Assembly: GCF_019977275.1 (NCBI RefSeq)
Contig: NZ_AP024650.1
Span: forward strand, 2,976,001 to 3,040,000
Direction of reading: 5' to 3'
Length of the DNA stretch: 64,000 nucleotides
Source: Arthrobacter sp. StoSoilB19
Lineage (GTDB): Bacteria; Actinomycetota; Actinomycetes; Actinomycetales; Micrococcaceae
Below, piece by piece: positions 8,811-17,394 of this stretch (position 1 is its first letter; each line of letters opens with the position of its first letter). Below the pieces are notes generated by a model that was not told the origin of the DNA, searched no databases, and worked only from the letters and a program-made list of their open reading frames with translations. Both the position numbers and the translations under genes were made by a program.

Positions 8811-10666
8811 TTTGCTGTAGGTTCCTCTACCGTCAGCTGGGATTCGAACATCCTGAAGTACCTGCCGCGCAGGGCCACCAGTTCCTTGTGCGTGCCCTGC
8901 TCCACGATTTCGCCGTCCTCCAGCATGTACACGATGTCGGCTTTCTCGATGGTGGCAAGCCGGTGGCTGATGGCGATGATGGTGCTGCTGCGGTCCGCGA
9001 AGAGCCGGGTGAAGATGCGGTGTTCGGCCAGGGCATCAATGGCGGAGGTGGGCTCGTCCATCACCATGAAGGACGCGTCCCGGTAGAAGTTCCTGGCCAT
9101 GGCGAGGCGCTGCCACTGGCCGCCGGAAAGGCCGCTGCCCTTCCGGCCGCGCGGGTCCTCCATCCAGTTGCTGACGTGGTTGTCCAGGCCGTTGGGCAGC
9201 TTATTGATGAAGTCGAGCGCCTCGGCATCCGCGGCCGCCTTGCGGATGCGGTCATCGTCCCGCGGCGAGTCAACGTCGCCGAAGTAGATGTTCTCCGCCG
9301 CGGTGGCAAACTCGTATTTCAGGAACTCCTGGCTCAGCACCGCCAGGTGGCGGTGCCAGGACGTGACGTCGACGGCGGCGAGGTCCACGCCGTCGAGCAG
9401 CACCTGGCCGGAGTCCGGACGGTAAAGGCCGGCCAGGATGCGGATCAGCGTGGACTTGCCGGCACCGTTCTCCCCCACGATGGCAATGTGCTGGCCTTGG
9501 CGGATGGTCAGGCTGATGCCCCTGATCACTTCGATGTCACTGCCGGTGTACGTGAAGCGGATGTCCTTCAGCTCGACTTCCTTCGGCGCTGCCAGCAACG
9601 GCGGCGCGTGCTCCGAGTGAACCGGCATTGCCATGAACAACTCGTAGTCCTTCAGGTTGGCGAGGTCTTCATCAATGGAGCTCAAGGAGGACACCAGGTT
9701 GTTTGCGGTGGACAGGGCGCGGCTGACGATCTGCTGCACATAGAGGAACTGGCCCACGGGCTGGGCACGGGCAATGATCTGACCCACCACCCAGATCAGC
9801 GACACCACCTCCGCACCGTACTGGAGTGCATCGGCGGCCAGCTGCTTGGGGATGTAGCGCCGCTGGTAGTCAAGGCGCCGCCGCTCGTCTGCGTCCCGAA
9901 GCCGGGAGCGTAGGTCCATGAGGAAACCGACAATGCCATACAGCCGCATCTCGGCAATGTGCTGCGGCCGGAGGAGGTTGGTTTCAATCATCCGGCGTTG
10001 GCGGCGTGAGTCCACCTGCGTGTTCCAGTGCGCAATCTGTTCCCTGGACAGCTTGAACTGCAGGTACACGCTGGGCACGATCGCCACCAGGACGATCACG
10101 GCGATCCACCAGCTGACCAACAGCAGGGCGCCGATGGCCAGGATGACCGAGATGAGCTGCGTAAAGATAGCGGCAATGCGGTCCAGGACCCTTGCATAGG
10201 AGTCGGAGAACCGTTTGGCGCGGTCGTAGAGGTCCACGGTTTCTTTGTCGTCATAGCGCCAGAATTCGAGGGCGAGGAAGCGCTGGTACATCTGGTCGCC
10301 CACAATGGCGCCCACCTTGAAGCTCATCAACTGCTGGATGTACCGGTCAACGCTGTTGAAGGCGCCCCAGAAGAGTCCCAGCGCCGCGGTGACAATGACG
10401 TAGACGATCGCAACGCGTCCGGCTCCGGCGTCGCCCGCGTAGGCTGCGGCCAGCGCGGTGGTGGTGAGGGACGCAAAGTAGGTGGTGACCAGGGGAAGAA
10501 CGGCCGAGATCAGCGAGCCGAGCACCTTCATGATCACCGCGCCCGGGGATGCACGGAAACTGACCCGCAAGACCTGGGCCACGGCGCGGGCGTAAGGCCG
10601 TATGGCAAGCCGCCGGTGGGGTTCGCTCTTCGGGCTCAGTTCCGCCGGATGGCGTGATGGGGGCAT
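8807..10666 (-). CDS. ABC transporter, fused permease and ATPase (exporter type)
   Basis: A 619-residue half-transporter. The membrane domain covers about residues 40-335 with hydrophobic helices near 48-70, 85-103, 165-200 and 285-300. The ATPase domain (about 362-605) has Walker A GENGAGKST (398-406), signature LSGGQ (513-517), Walker B FMVMDEP (533-539) and a switch His in ISHRLATI. It should work as a homodimer, or with a partner encoded elsewhere, to export a substrate that cannot be inferred. The ATG at 10666 is preceded 6 nt upstream by TAGGCT (10678-10673), so the mRNA is likely leaderless. The gene is single and is not flanked by peptide- or lantibiotic-type precursors. Confidence 0.93.
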   Translation of the reverse strand: MPPSRHPAELSPKSEPHRRLAIRPYARAVAQVLRVSFRASPGAVIMKVLGSLISAVLPLVTTYFASLTTTALAAAYAGDAGAGRVAIVYVIVTAALGLFWGAFNSVDRYIQQLMSFKVGAIVGDQMYQRFLALEFWRYDDKETVDLYDRAKRFSDSYARVLDRIAAIFTQLISVILAIGALLLVSWWIAVIVLVAIVPSVYLQFKLSREQIAHWNTQVDSRRQRRMIETNLLRPQHIAEMRLYGIVGFLMDLRSRLRDADERRRLDYQRRYIPKQLAADALQYGAEVVSLIWVVGQIIARAQPVGQFLYVQQIVSRALSTANNLVSSLSSIDEDLANLKDYELFMAMPVHSEHAPPLLAAPKEVELKDIRFTYTGSDIEVIRGISLTIRQGQHIAIVGENGAGKSTLIRILAGLYRPDSGQVLLDGVDLAAVDVTSWHRHLAVLSQEFLKYEFATAAENIYFGDVDSPRDDDRIRKAAADAEALDFINKLPNGLDNHVSNWMEDPRGRKGSGLSGGQWQRLAMARNFYRDASFMVMDEPTSAIDALAEHRIFTRLFADRSSTIIAISHRLATIEKADIVYMLEDGEIVEQGTHKELVALRGRYFRMFESQLTVEEPTAN

Positions 10667-10797
10667 ACCTCAAGCCTAGGGCGCGCACCGAAAGTTTGCG
10701 GTAGCCCGGAAGGGCGTTCGGCGCAGCCAACAACCGTTGCCGCAGGCCGGCTGGGGCTGGTTCTGCAGGTCCGTTCCCACCTCTTGCCCGCTGTCAT

Positions 10798-10809
10798 GAC
10801 AACGGTGTC
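10798..10809. promoter_or_regulatory. Upstream operator copy for the LacI-family regulator
   Basis: GACAACGGTGTC differs at one position from the three perfect copies of this palindrome at 10921, 15081 and 15159. It lies 112 bp upstream of the main GH32 operator, which would suit repression by DNA looping. Confidence 0.6.
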
Positions 10810-10878
10810 TAGCGCCGTGCCGGTCAGACGGGCTCGAAAGCAGCCAGGTCCTTGCCGATGCCCGGCCGCCGGAGTTCG

Positions 10879-10932
10879 TTGACTTGTCTCGTGGACTTAA
10901 CCTACGCTCCGTCACGTATTGACATCGTTGTC
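10879..10932 (+). promoter_or_regulatory. GH32 promoter with LacI-type operator
   Basis: A -35 TTGACT (10879-10884) and -10 TACGCT (10903-10908), 18 bp apart, would start transcription near 10915. The palindrome GACATCGTTGTC (10921-10932) lies immediately downstream, where a bound repressor would block clearance. The same palindrome occurs at the repressor and ABC importer promoters. Confidence 0.7.
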
Positions 10933-10964
10933 TAACTGAACGCGCGATGAAGGGCGACCTCAAA

Positions 10965-13655
10965 ATGCACAGAAAACAAAAGGGAAGCACGCGGCTCCTT
11001 TCGGCCCTGACGCTGACGGGTTTGATATTGACCGGAGCGTTGGCCGGCGCTGGACCTGCGATTGCAGGGAAGTCGGACGGGAATCCTCCCCCCGGGCCCA
11101 CCACGGGCAGCACTTTGGGCCAGGAAACCTACAGGCCGGCGTACCATTTCTCGCCGGCCAAGAACTGGATGAACGATCCCAACGGAATGGTCTACCACAA
11201 GGGGATCTACCATCTTTTCTTCCAGCACAACCCGTCCGGAAACACCTGGGGCAACATGTCCTGGGGACATGCCACCTCCACTGACCTCGTTCATTGGCAG
11301 GAGCAGCCGCTCGCCATTTCCACGGATACCCAGGAGGACGTGTTCTCGGGCAGCGTTGTGGTGGACAAGAACAATACATCCGGTCTGGGGACTACGGAGA
11401 ACCCGCCGCTGATTGCGATTTACACCAGTGCCTACAAAGATGCCTCGCCGCACCGCGGGCTCCAGGCCCAGTCGCTGGCCTACAGCCTTGATGACGGACA
11501 AACCTGGACCAAATACAGTGCGGACCCGGTCCTGAACCGGAACTCCGCCAACTTCCGGGACCCAAAGGTGTTTTGGTACAGCACTGCCGAAGGCGGCTAC
11601 TGGGTGATGGCGGCCGTTGAGGCCCTGGACCACAAAGTACTGCTTTACAAGTCAACCAACCTCAAGGACTGGACGGCCCTGAGCGAATTCGGGCCCGCCA
11701 ATGCCACGGGCGGACTGTGGGAATGCCCCGACCTCTTCCCGCTGGCCGTTGACGGAGACCCGAACAACGTCAAATGGGTCATGGTGGTCAATATCAATCC
11801 CGGCGGGGTGGCTGGCGGCTCGGCGGGTCAGTACTTCGTGGGCAGCTTCGATGGCGTCACGTTTACCTCGGAGACCACGAAACCCAGCGATGCGCTACCC
11901 TCCGGAACCCCCGTGGCGGGATTCAACGATGGCACATACAACGGGTGGGCCGTGAGCAATGAACCCGGCAACTGGAAGAACGGACCCTTCACTGACGCTC
12001 CGGCAGCCGGAACCCTGCCGGGCCAAAACCTCGTTGGCGGGTTCGTAGGCGCGGGCTTGATAAATTCCTTCAACGACGGCGACTGGCCCCTGGGGTCCAT
12101 GTCCTCGCCTGGCTTTACCGTAGACAGCGACTACATCAACTTCCTGGTGGGTGGAGGCCAGCATCCGCGGGCCTCCGACAAGCTGGACAATACGCCGCCG
12201 CCGGGAGACCTGCTGTTCAATGGCTTCGAGGTCCCGGACGGCACTACCCTCGCCGAAGCCGGCTGGACCGGCACGGGCGACCTCGCGCCGTCGTATCAGC
12301 CCGCCATGACGGGAGGCGACTACTACATCGGCGCTAAACGCATCAACACCTTCGAAACAGGCGCGGCCCCGGGTGACGACCGGCAAGGCAGCCTGACCTC
12401 CCCCGAGTTCACGCTCTCCCGGAACTTTGTGAGCATGCTGGTGGGCGGCGGGCACCGTTCCCCGGACTCCGGGCAAGTACTGGAGGCCCAGTTGCTGGTG
12501 GACGGGAACGTGGTGCGCACCCTGGCCGGGGACGACGCCGGCGCGCTCAACTGGAAGGGCTGGGATGTCTCCGAATTCGCGGGCAAGCAGGCCCGGCTTC
12601 GAATCGTTGACCAGGCGACCGGCGGCTGGGGGCACCTCACCGCTGACCATGTCATGCTGACCGACCAGGCTGCGGTGCCGCGCTCGGACGAAACCACCGT
12701 GAACCTGGTGGTGGATGGCAAAGTGGTGCGCACAGCTACCGGTGCGAACAGTGAGGTGCTGGACTGGGCGTCCTGGAACGTGGCGGAATTCCGCGGCCGC
12801 CAAGCGCAGATCAGGGTCGTGGACAACAACCGGTTCGGCTGGGGACACATCCTGGCCGACGAGTTCACCGCTTCCCCGCAGCCGGCCCGGCCGCGCCTCA
12901 ACAGTTATGACTGGCTGGACTATGGCCGCGACTACTATGCCTCGGTTTCCTTCGGCAACATGCCCGAAGATAAGCGGGTCATGCTCGGCTGGATGAACAA
13001 CTGGGACTACGCCAACAGCATTCCCACTTTCCCATGGCGCAGCGCGATGTCGCTGCCCCGCGAGATCGGCCTGACGCAAACGCCGGACGGCCCGCGGCTG
13101 ACGCAGCAGGCAGTGAAGCAGGTGGACGGGCTGGCCTCTGCGCCCAGTTACCGGAATACCGCAGGCGGGACCATCACTCCCGGAACGCATGCCCTGCCTT
13201 CCGCGGCGTCGGGGGATGTGCAGCGGATCGATGTGACCTTCGCTCCCGGCACTGCGGCCAAGTCCGGGATCACCGTATTCGGAAACGGATCATCGTCCAC
13301 AGCCGTCGGTTACGACGCCGCCACAAAAGAGGTCTATGTCGATCGCGCGAATTCGGGCAATGTCGGCTTCCATCCGCTGTTTGCCTCGGTCGATTCGGCA
13401 CCGGTCAGCGTGGATGCCCAGGGAAATGTGACCCTCCGGATCTACGTGGACAGGTCCTCGGTGGAAGTCTTCGCCCAAGGCGGACTGCGGACAATCACCG
13501 ATCAGGTCTTCCCTGCGGACGGAGCCAAGGAGGTAGCGCTGTTCGCCGAGGGCGGCGTTGCGCAGTTGAAGTCGCTCACCGTCACACCGATGAAACAGGC
13601 CATGTTCCTGGCGTCCCTCAAGGCGGTCAACGCCGGAGGGAAGGCCCGGGGCTGA
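10965..13655 (+). CDS. Secreted GH32 fructan hydrolase (levanase/exo-inulinase type) with nested inserted modules
   Basis: An 896-residue secreted enzyme that should release fructose from levan, inulin or sucrose. A Sec signal peptide spans about residues 1-34. GH32 active-site motifs are WMNDPNG (nucleophile Asp71), FRDP (197-200) and ECPD (acid/base Glu253). The propeller is interrupted between FVGSFDG (about 291) and DYGRDYYASVSFGN (about 652) by roughly 330 extra residues holding two related sandwich-like modules, one apparently inserted inside the other. A normal GH32 C-terminal domain follows, including DRSSVEVF. The ATG at 10965 is preferred for an AAGGG 10 nt upstream; an in-frame ATG at 10947 is possible. 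A LacI operator at the promoter and the fructose importer nearby indicate induction by fructan. Levan versus inulin specificity cannot be read from the sequence. Confidence 0.94.
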   Translation: MHRKQKGSTRLLSALTLTGLILTGALAGAGPAIAGKSDGNPPPGPTTGSTLGQETYRPAYHFSPAKNWMNDPNGMVYHKGIYHLFFQHNPSGNTWGNMSWGHATSTDLVHWQEQPLAISTDTQEDVFSGSVVVDKNNTSGLGTTENPPLIAIYTSAYKDASPHRGLQAQSLAYSLDDGQTWTKYSADPVLNRNSANFRDPKVFWYSTAEGGYWVMAAVEALDHKVLLYKSTNLKDWTALSEFGPANATGGLWECPDLFPLAVDGDPNNVKWVMVVNINPGGVAGGSAGQYFVGSFDGVTFTSETTKPSDALPSGTPVAGFNDGTYNGWAVSNEPGNWKNGPFTDAPAAGTLPGQNLVGGFVGAGLINSFNDGDWPLGSMSSPGFTVDSDYINFLVGGGQHPRASDKLDNTPPPGDLLFNGFEVPDGTTLAEAGWTGTGDLAPSYQPAMTGGDYYIGAKRINTFETGAAPGDDRQGSLTSPEFTLSRNFVSMLVGGGHRSPDSGQVLEAQLLVDGNVVRTLAGDDAGALNWKGWDVSEFAGKQARLRIVDQATGGWGHLTADHVMLTDQAAVPRSDETTVNLVVDGKVVRTATGANSEVLDWASWNVAEFRGRQAQIRVVDNNRFGWGHILADEFTASPQPARPRLNSYDWLDYGRDYYASVSFGNMPEDKRVMLGWMNNWDYANSIPTFPWRSAMSLPREIGLTQTPDGPRLTQQAVKQVDGLASAPSYRNTAGGTITPGTHALPSAASGDVQRIDVTFAPGTAAKSGITVFGNGSSSTAVGYDAATKEVYVDRANSGNVGFHPLFASVDSAPVSVDAQGNVTLRIYVDRSSVEVFAQGGLRTITDQVFPADGAKEVALFAEGGVAQLKSLTVTPMKQAMFLASLKAVNAGGKARG

Positions 13656-13662
13656 GAAAGCA

Positions 13663-13713
13663 GGCTTCAGCATGCCCAGCCGGCGGCATCCGGTGGCTGG
13701 GCATGCTGAAGCC
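13663..13713. terminator. Bidirectional terminator between GH32 and monooxygenase genes
   Basis: Perfect 19-bp arms at 13663-13681 and 13695-13713 with a 13-nt loop lie between two convergent genes ending at 13655 (plus) and 13724 (minus). Confidence 0.85.
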
Positions 13714-13723
13714 CCCGGCGAAA

Positions 13724-14017
13724 CTATTCCACCGGCTGCAGCCAGGTCAGGACCGACCCGTCCTCTTCGATGTGCCGCGCCAGCTCGGCATTGAATGTGG
13801 CTCCGTATTCGGCGGTGATGTGCTCCTGGAAAGCGTCGTCGTCCCGGTACACCTCGAATACGAAGTACTCACGCGGGTTGGACTCCCGGGTATACGGAAG
13901 GAAATGTTCGTTGCCCGGCTCGCGGCGCACGCGCTCCGTCAGTTCCCGCATCATCTCCGCGACGCGTCCTTCGCTTCCGGGCTTGACGGTGAATTCTGCA
14001 TACAGTGTTTTGGTCAT
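13724..14017 (-). CDS. Antibiotic biosynthesis monooxygenase (ABM) family protein, putative quinol monooxygenase
   Basis: A 97-residue one-domain protein of the dimeric alpha/beta-barrel ABM family, starting MTKTLYAEFTVKPGSEGRVAEM. YgiN-like members oxidise quinols without a cofactor, but many family members are uncharacterised. The ATG has a strong AGAAGGAAA upstream. It sits directly downstream of the LacI-family repressor gene (24-bp gap, same strand) and is likely cotranscribed with it, so it may be induced with the fructan genes. Why a small oxygenase-fold protein belongs there is not clear. Confidence 0.85.
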   Translation of the reverse strand: MTKTLYAEFTVKPGSEGRVAEMMRELTERVRREPGNEHFLPYTRESNPREYFVFEVYRDDDAFQEHITAEYGATFNAELARHIEEDGSVLTWLQPVE

Positions 14018-14041
14018 GGATTTCCTTCTTTCTGTGGTGGG

Positions 14042-15085
14042 TCAGTTCGACGGCGGCAGCTCGCCCGAGCCGCGCACGATCAGTTCCGAGGGGACAACAT
14101 AAGCCTGGGGAGCGCTGTCGTCGCCGTCCATGCGGGCGAGCAACCGCTCAGCGGCGAGCTTCCCGATCCGGTCAGGATGCTGTGCGATGACGGTGATGCC
14201 CGGGTCCATCATGTCGGCGAGTGTGAAGTCGTCGAAGCCCACCAACGCCACCCGGTGGCTGGCTCCCCGTTCACGCAGTGCCCTCATGACGCCGAACGTC
14301 ACGAGGTTCTGGCTGGAGAAGATGGCAGTAGGCGGGTTGTCGGACGCAAGGAGTTCGTGGGCAGCGAGCCGCGCTGATTCTTCGTCGTGCAGGCCATCGC
14401 GAACCGGAACAGAACCGGTGGCAACGCCCGCCCGGCCGAGTTCCTCCATGAAGCCCCTGCGGCGATCGCGGGCAGTCTGGATATCAGGGCGGTCACCCAG
14501 GTAGGCAAGTTTGGTATGGCCGTGCTTGAGGAGATGGGCTGCAGCCCGCGCAGAGCCGGCAGCGTTGTCGGTTACCACAGCGTCGGCCTCGATCCCCACC
14601 GGCTCGCGGTCGATGAAGACGAGGGGCAGGTCCCGGGAGTGCTCGGGGATGACGTAGGCCTGGCTCCTGGCAATGGGTGTCAGGACCATGCCATCCACCC
14701 TGCGCCCGAGGAACGCTCCCACCAGGGCCTTCTCCCGCTCGGGGTCGTCGTCGAGGCTTGCAGCGAACACGGCGATTCCGCGCTCGGCGAGGGCGTCTTC
14801 CAGTGCGCGGTGGATTTCGCTGCTGAAAGGGTTGGCAACGCTGGGCAGCAGCAACCCGATGGACAAGGTCTTTCGGCCGGCGCGACGCAGGCTCCCCGCC
14901 GCCATGTCCAATTGGTAGTGCAACTGCTGGGAAGCTCCCAGGACACGCTGGCGCGTGGCCTCCGAAACGCCGGGCTCGTCATTCATCACCCGGGAAACAG
15001 TCTTGATCCCAACGCCGGCCAAGGCGGCCACATGGCGCATGGTGGGTCGGTTCGTGCTGACCTCGGACTGGTAACGATTAGACAT
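14042..15085 (-). CDS. LacI-family transcriptional repressor of the fructan/fructose regulon
   Basis: About 347 residues: an N-terminal helix-turn-helix (TMRHVAALAGVGIKTVSRVM, residues 14-33), a hinge, then a periplasmic-binding-protein-like effector domain starting at LSIGLLLPSVANPFSS. It should bind the palindrome found four times around it (10798, 10921, 15081, 15159) and release it when fructose or a derivative binds. The start at 15085 places the HTH at the usual distance from the N-terminus. In-frame upstream starts at 15112, 15109 and 15142 are possible, and a -10-like TAGAGT at 15131-15126 would suit the one at 15112. The operator at 15081-15092 overlaps the chosen start codon, implying autorepression. 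The effector identity is inferred from neighbours. Confidence 0.92.
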   Translation of the reverse strand: MSNRYQSEVSTNRPTMRHVAALAGVGIKTVSRVMNDEPGVSEATRQRVLGASQQLHYQLDMAAGSLRRAGRKTLSIGLLLPSVANPFSSEIHRALEDALAERGIAVFAASLDDDPEREKALVGAFLGRRVDGMVLTPIARSQAYVIPEHSRDLPLVFIDREPVGIEADAVVTDNAAGSARAAAHLLKHGHTKLAYLGDRPDIQTARDRRRGFMEELGRAGVATGSVPVRDGLHDEESARLAAHELLASDNPPTAIFSSQNLVTFGVMRALRERGASHRVALVGFDDFTLADMMDPGITVIAQHPDRIGKLAAERLLARMDGDDSAPQAYVVPSELIVRGSGELPPSN

Positions 15086-15092
15086 CGTTGTC
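15081..15092. promoter_or_regulatory. Operator at the LacI-family repressor start
   Basis: GACATCGTTGTC, identical to the sites at 10921 and 15159. It overlaps the repressor start codon at 15085, about 34 nt downstream of a candidate -10 box (15131-15126). Confidence 0.65.
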
Positions 15093-15122
15093 AATACCTC
15101 GCTCTTCATCATTGATTCACAC

Positions 15123-15170
15123 TTGACTCTACCCTGTGACATTGATTACATGAGCGATGACATCGTTGTC
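15123..15170 (+). promoter_or_regulatory. Promoter and operator of the fructose ABC operon
   Basis: A good sigma-70-type promoter: -35 TTGACT (15123-15128), 17-bp spacer, -10 TTACAT (15146-15151). The palindrome GACATCGTTGTC (15159-15170) begins 8 nt after the -10 box and covers the expected start site, the classic position for a LacI-type repressor. Confidence 0.75.
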
Positions 15171-15204
15171 AGGCACGCTAGGTGCCCTGAGACCAGGAGA
15201 TTCA

Positions 15205-16323
15205 ATGTTGAGTTCCAAAACCCCGCGGCACACTGTTACTCGTTCCCTCGCCATCGGCGCAGTCCTGACCCTGGGCGCCCTCAGCCTCTCGGCCTGCGGG
15301 GGCAACTCTTCCGCAACAGGCTCCACCGACGGTACTTCCTCGGAGAAAATCGGTGTCTCACTGATCGTGAAGACCACGTCGAACCCGTTCTTCGTCTCCA
15401 TGCAGGAGGGTGCGAAGAAGGCGGCTGCTACAGACGGCGTCGACCTCAAGCTCGCGGCAGGAAAGGCCGACGGCGACGAAGACACCCAGATCCAGGCAAT
15501 CGAAAACGCCATCTCCAAGGGCGACAAAGGCATCCTCATCACGCCCAACGGCCCGTCCGTCGTCGACGCCCTGAAGAAGGCGAAGGACGCCGGGCTGTTC
15601 GTCATCGCACTGGACACCCCGCCGGACCCGGCCGATGCCGCCGACATCACCTTCGCAACCGACAACTTCGCCGCCGGCGAGCTGATCGGCAAGTGGACCG
15701 CAGCGCAGCTGGGCGGCAAGAAGGCCACCATCGCGCTGATCGACCTCTTCGACGACAAGGTTGTCTCGGTTGACTACAACCGCGACCAGGGCTTCCTGAC
15801 CGGCCTGGGCGTTGACACCGCCGACAAGAAGAAGAACGGCGACGAAGCCAAGACCGGAAAGTACACCGGCGGCAAGGGCGGCGAGTACGAGATCGTGGGC
15901 AACCAGGCTTCGCAGGGCGCCGAGGACGGTGGCCGAACCGCCATGGAAACGCTGCTCTCCAAGAATCCGAACATCAACGTCGTCTACACCATCAACGAAC
16001 CGGCCGCCGCGGGCGCGTTTGAAGCCCTGAAGTCTGCAGGTAAGGAAAAGGACGTGCTGGTGGTCTCCGTTGATGGCGGTTGCGCGGGCGTGAACAACGT
16101 CAAGTCCGGCATCATCGGTGCCACCGCGCAGCAGTACCCGGTCAAGATGGCCGAACTGGGCGTCAAGGCAATCGTCGACCTCGCCAAGACCGGCAAGAAG
16201 CCCGAAAACTCTGCCGGCCTGGACTTCTTCAACACCGGCGTCGAACTGGTCACCGACAAGGCGGCTGACGGCGTCAAGAGCATCACGACCACGGACGCCA
16301 CCCAGATCTGCTGGGGCAAGTAA
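15205..16323 (+). CDS. frcB: ABC transporter sugar-binding lipoprotein (fructose type)
   Basis: A 372-residue substrate-binding protein of the ribose/fructose (CUT2) class. The signal peptide ends in a lipobox LSAC with Cys31 as the lipid-anchored residue, so it works on the outer face of the membrane. The ATG at 15205 is chosen because AGGAG lies 5 nt before it and because an earlier in-frame start at 15157 would include the operator. It is the first gene of a four-gene operon with permease, ATPase and fructokinase under the LacI-type operator at 15159. Fructose as ligand is inferred from the kinase and GH32 neighbours; the symbol follows the rhizobial Frc system. Confidence 0.92.
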   Translation: MLSSKTPRHTVTRSLAIGAVLTLGALSLSACGGNSSATGSTDGTSSEKIGVSLIVKTTSNPFFVSMQEGAKKAAATDGVDLKLAAGKADGDEDTQIQAIENAISKGDKGILITPNGPSVVDALKKAKDAGLFVIALDTPPDPADAADITFATDNFAAGELIGKWTAAQLGGKKATIALIDLFDDKVVSVDYNRDQGFLTGLGVDTADKKKNGDEAKTGKYTGGKGGEYEIVGNQASQGAEDGGRTAMETLLSKNPNINVVYTINEPAAAGAFEALKSAGKEKDVLVVSVDGGCAGVNNVKSGIIGATAQQYPVKMAELGVKAIVDLAKTGKKPENSAGLDFFNTGVELVTDKAADGVKSITTTDATQICWGK

Positions 16324-16347
16324 GCCGGAACTGTGACAGGAGCAACG

Positions 16348-17394
16348 ATGACCCAGCAACAAACCGCAGGCCCGCCGGTTACCGGGCCCACCGACCTGGC
16401 CGAGGAATTCCTCGACCGCCAAACTCCCCTTAGCCGCATCCGCAATGTGCTGCACCGCTACCCGGCACTGAGCCCGGCCATCGTCCTGATTGTGGCGGTG
16501 GTGGTGTTCGGCCTGCTCAATGACCGCTTCCTGCGGTTCGAGAACCTGTCCCTGATCACCCAGCAGGTGTCCGTCGTCGGAACCCTGGCCATCGCCCAGA
16601 CCCTCATCATCCTCACCGCCGGAATCGACCTTTCCGTGGGCGCCGTGATGATCCTGGCCTCCATGGTGGTGGCGCAGTTGGCTGTGAACAACGGCATGCC
16701 GGGACCCATCGCACTGGTGGCGGGGCTCGTCGTCGGACTTGCCGCCGGGGCTGTCAACGGCTTCCTGGTGACCAGGTTCCGGCTCCCTCCGTTCATCGTG
16801 ACGCTGGGAACCCTGAACATCTTCATCGCCCTGACCCTGCTCTACTCGGGCGGCTCCACGGTCCGTGGCTCGAGCATGCCGGGGCTCCTGACCTGGATGG
16901 GCAGCACGTTCCCCGTTGGGCCCGTTCGCATCTCCACCGGCGTGGTCATGATGCTCCTGCTCTATGTGGCGGTCGCCTTCATCCTGGGCAAGACGGCGTG
17001 GGGGCGGCACGTGTACGCAGTCGGCGATGACAAGGAAGCCGCCCGCCTGGCCGGTATCCCCGTCAACCGCGTCCTGATGAGCGTCTACCTCGCGGCCGGC
17101 GCGGTGCTGGCGATCGGAGCGTGGATCCAGATCGGGCGTACCAACGCAGCAAGCCCCAACGCCGGGGTGGACCTGAACCTGGACTCCATTACCGCCGTCG
17201 TGATTGGCGGGACCAGCCTCTTCGGCGGCCGCGGCTCCGTCTGGGGATCCCTCCTCGGTGCGCTGATCGTGGGCGTTTTCCGCAACGGGCTTTCCCTGGC
17301 CGGGCTGGACGTGCTGTTCCAAACCCTCGCCGTCGGCGTCCTCATCATCATCGCTGTGTCGATCGACCAGTGGATCCGAAAGGTGAAGTCATGA
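16348..17394 (+). CDS. frcC: ABC transporter permease (fructose/ribose type)
   Basis: A 348-residue membrane protein of the CUT2 sugar permease family (AraH/RbsC). It has about 8-10 hydrophobic segments and the family loop GIDLSVGAVMIL. The conserved EAA-like region AVGDDKEAARLAGIPVNRV lies near residues 220-240. The ATG at 16348 follows an AGGAGCAACG ribosome-binding site, whereas the in-frame ATG at 16333 has no such signal. It is 24 bp downstream of the binding-protein gene and its stop overlaps the start of the ATPase gene by 4 bp, so the three subunits should be made together. Confidence 0.94.
   Translation: MTQQQTAGPPVTGPTDLAEEFLDRQTPLSRIRNVLHRYPALSPAIVLIVAVVVFGLLNDRFLRFENLSLITQQVSVVGTLAIAQTLIILTAGIDLSVGAVMILASMVVAQLAVNNGMPGPIALVAGLVVGLAAGAVNGFLVTRFRLPPFIVTLGTLNIFIALTLLYSGGSTVRGSSMPGLLTWMGSTFPVGPVRISTGVVMMLLLYVAVAFILGKTAWGRHVYAVGDDKEAARLAGIPVNRVLMSVYLAAGAVLAIGAWIQIGRTNAASPNAGVDLNLDSITAVVIGGTSLFGGRGSVWGSLLGALIVGVFRNGLSLAGLDVLFQTLAVGVLIIIAVSIDQWIRKVKS

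Noticed and set aside
15358..17322. A 654-codon open frame on the minus strand
   Set aside because: Antisense to the fructose binding protein and permease genes, which have full domain support.
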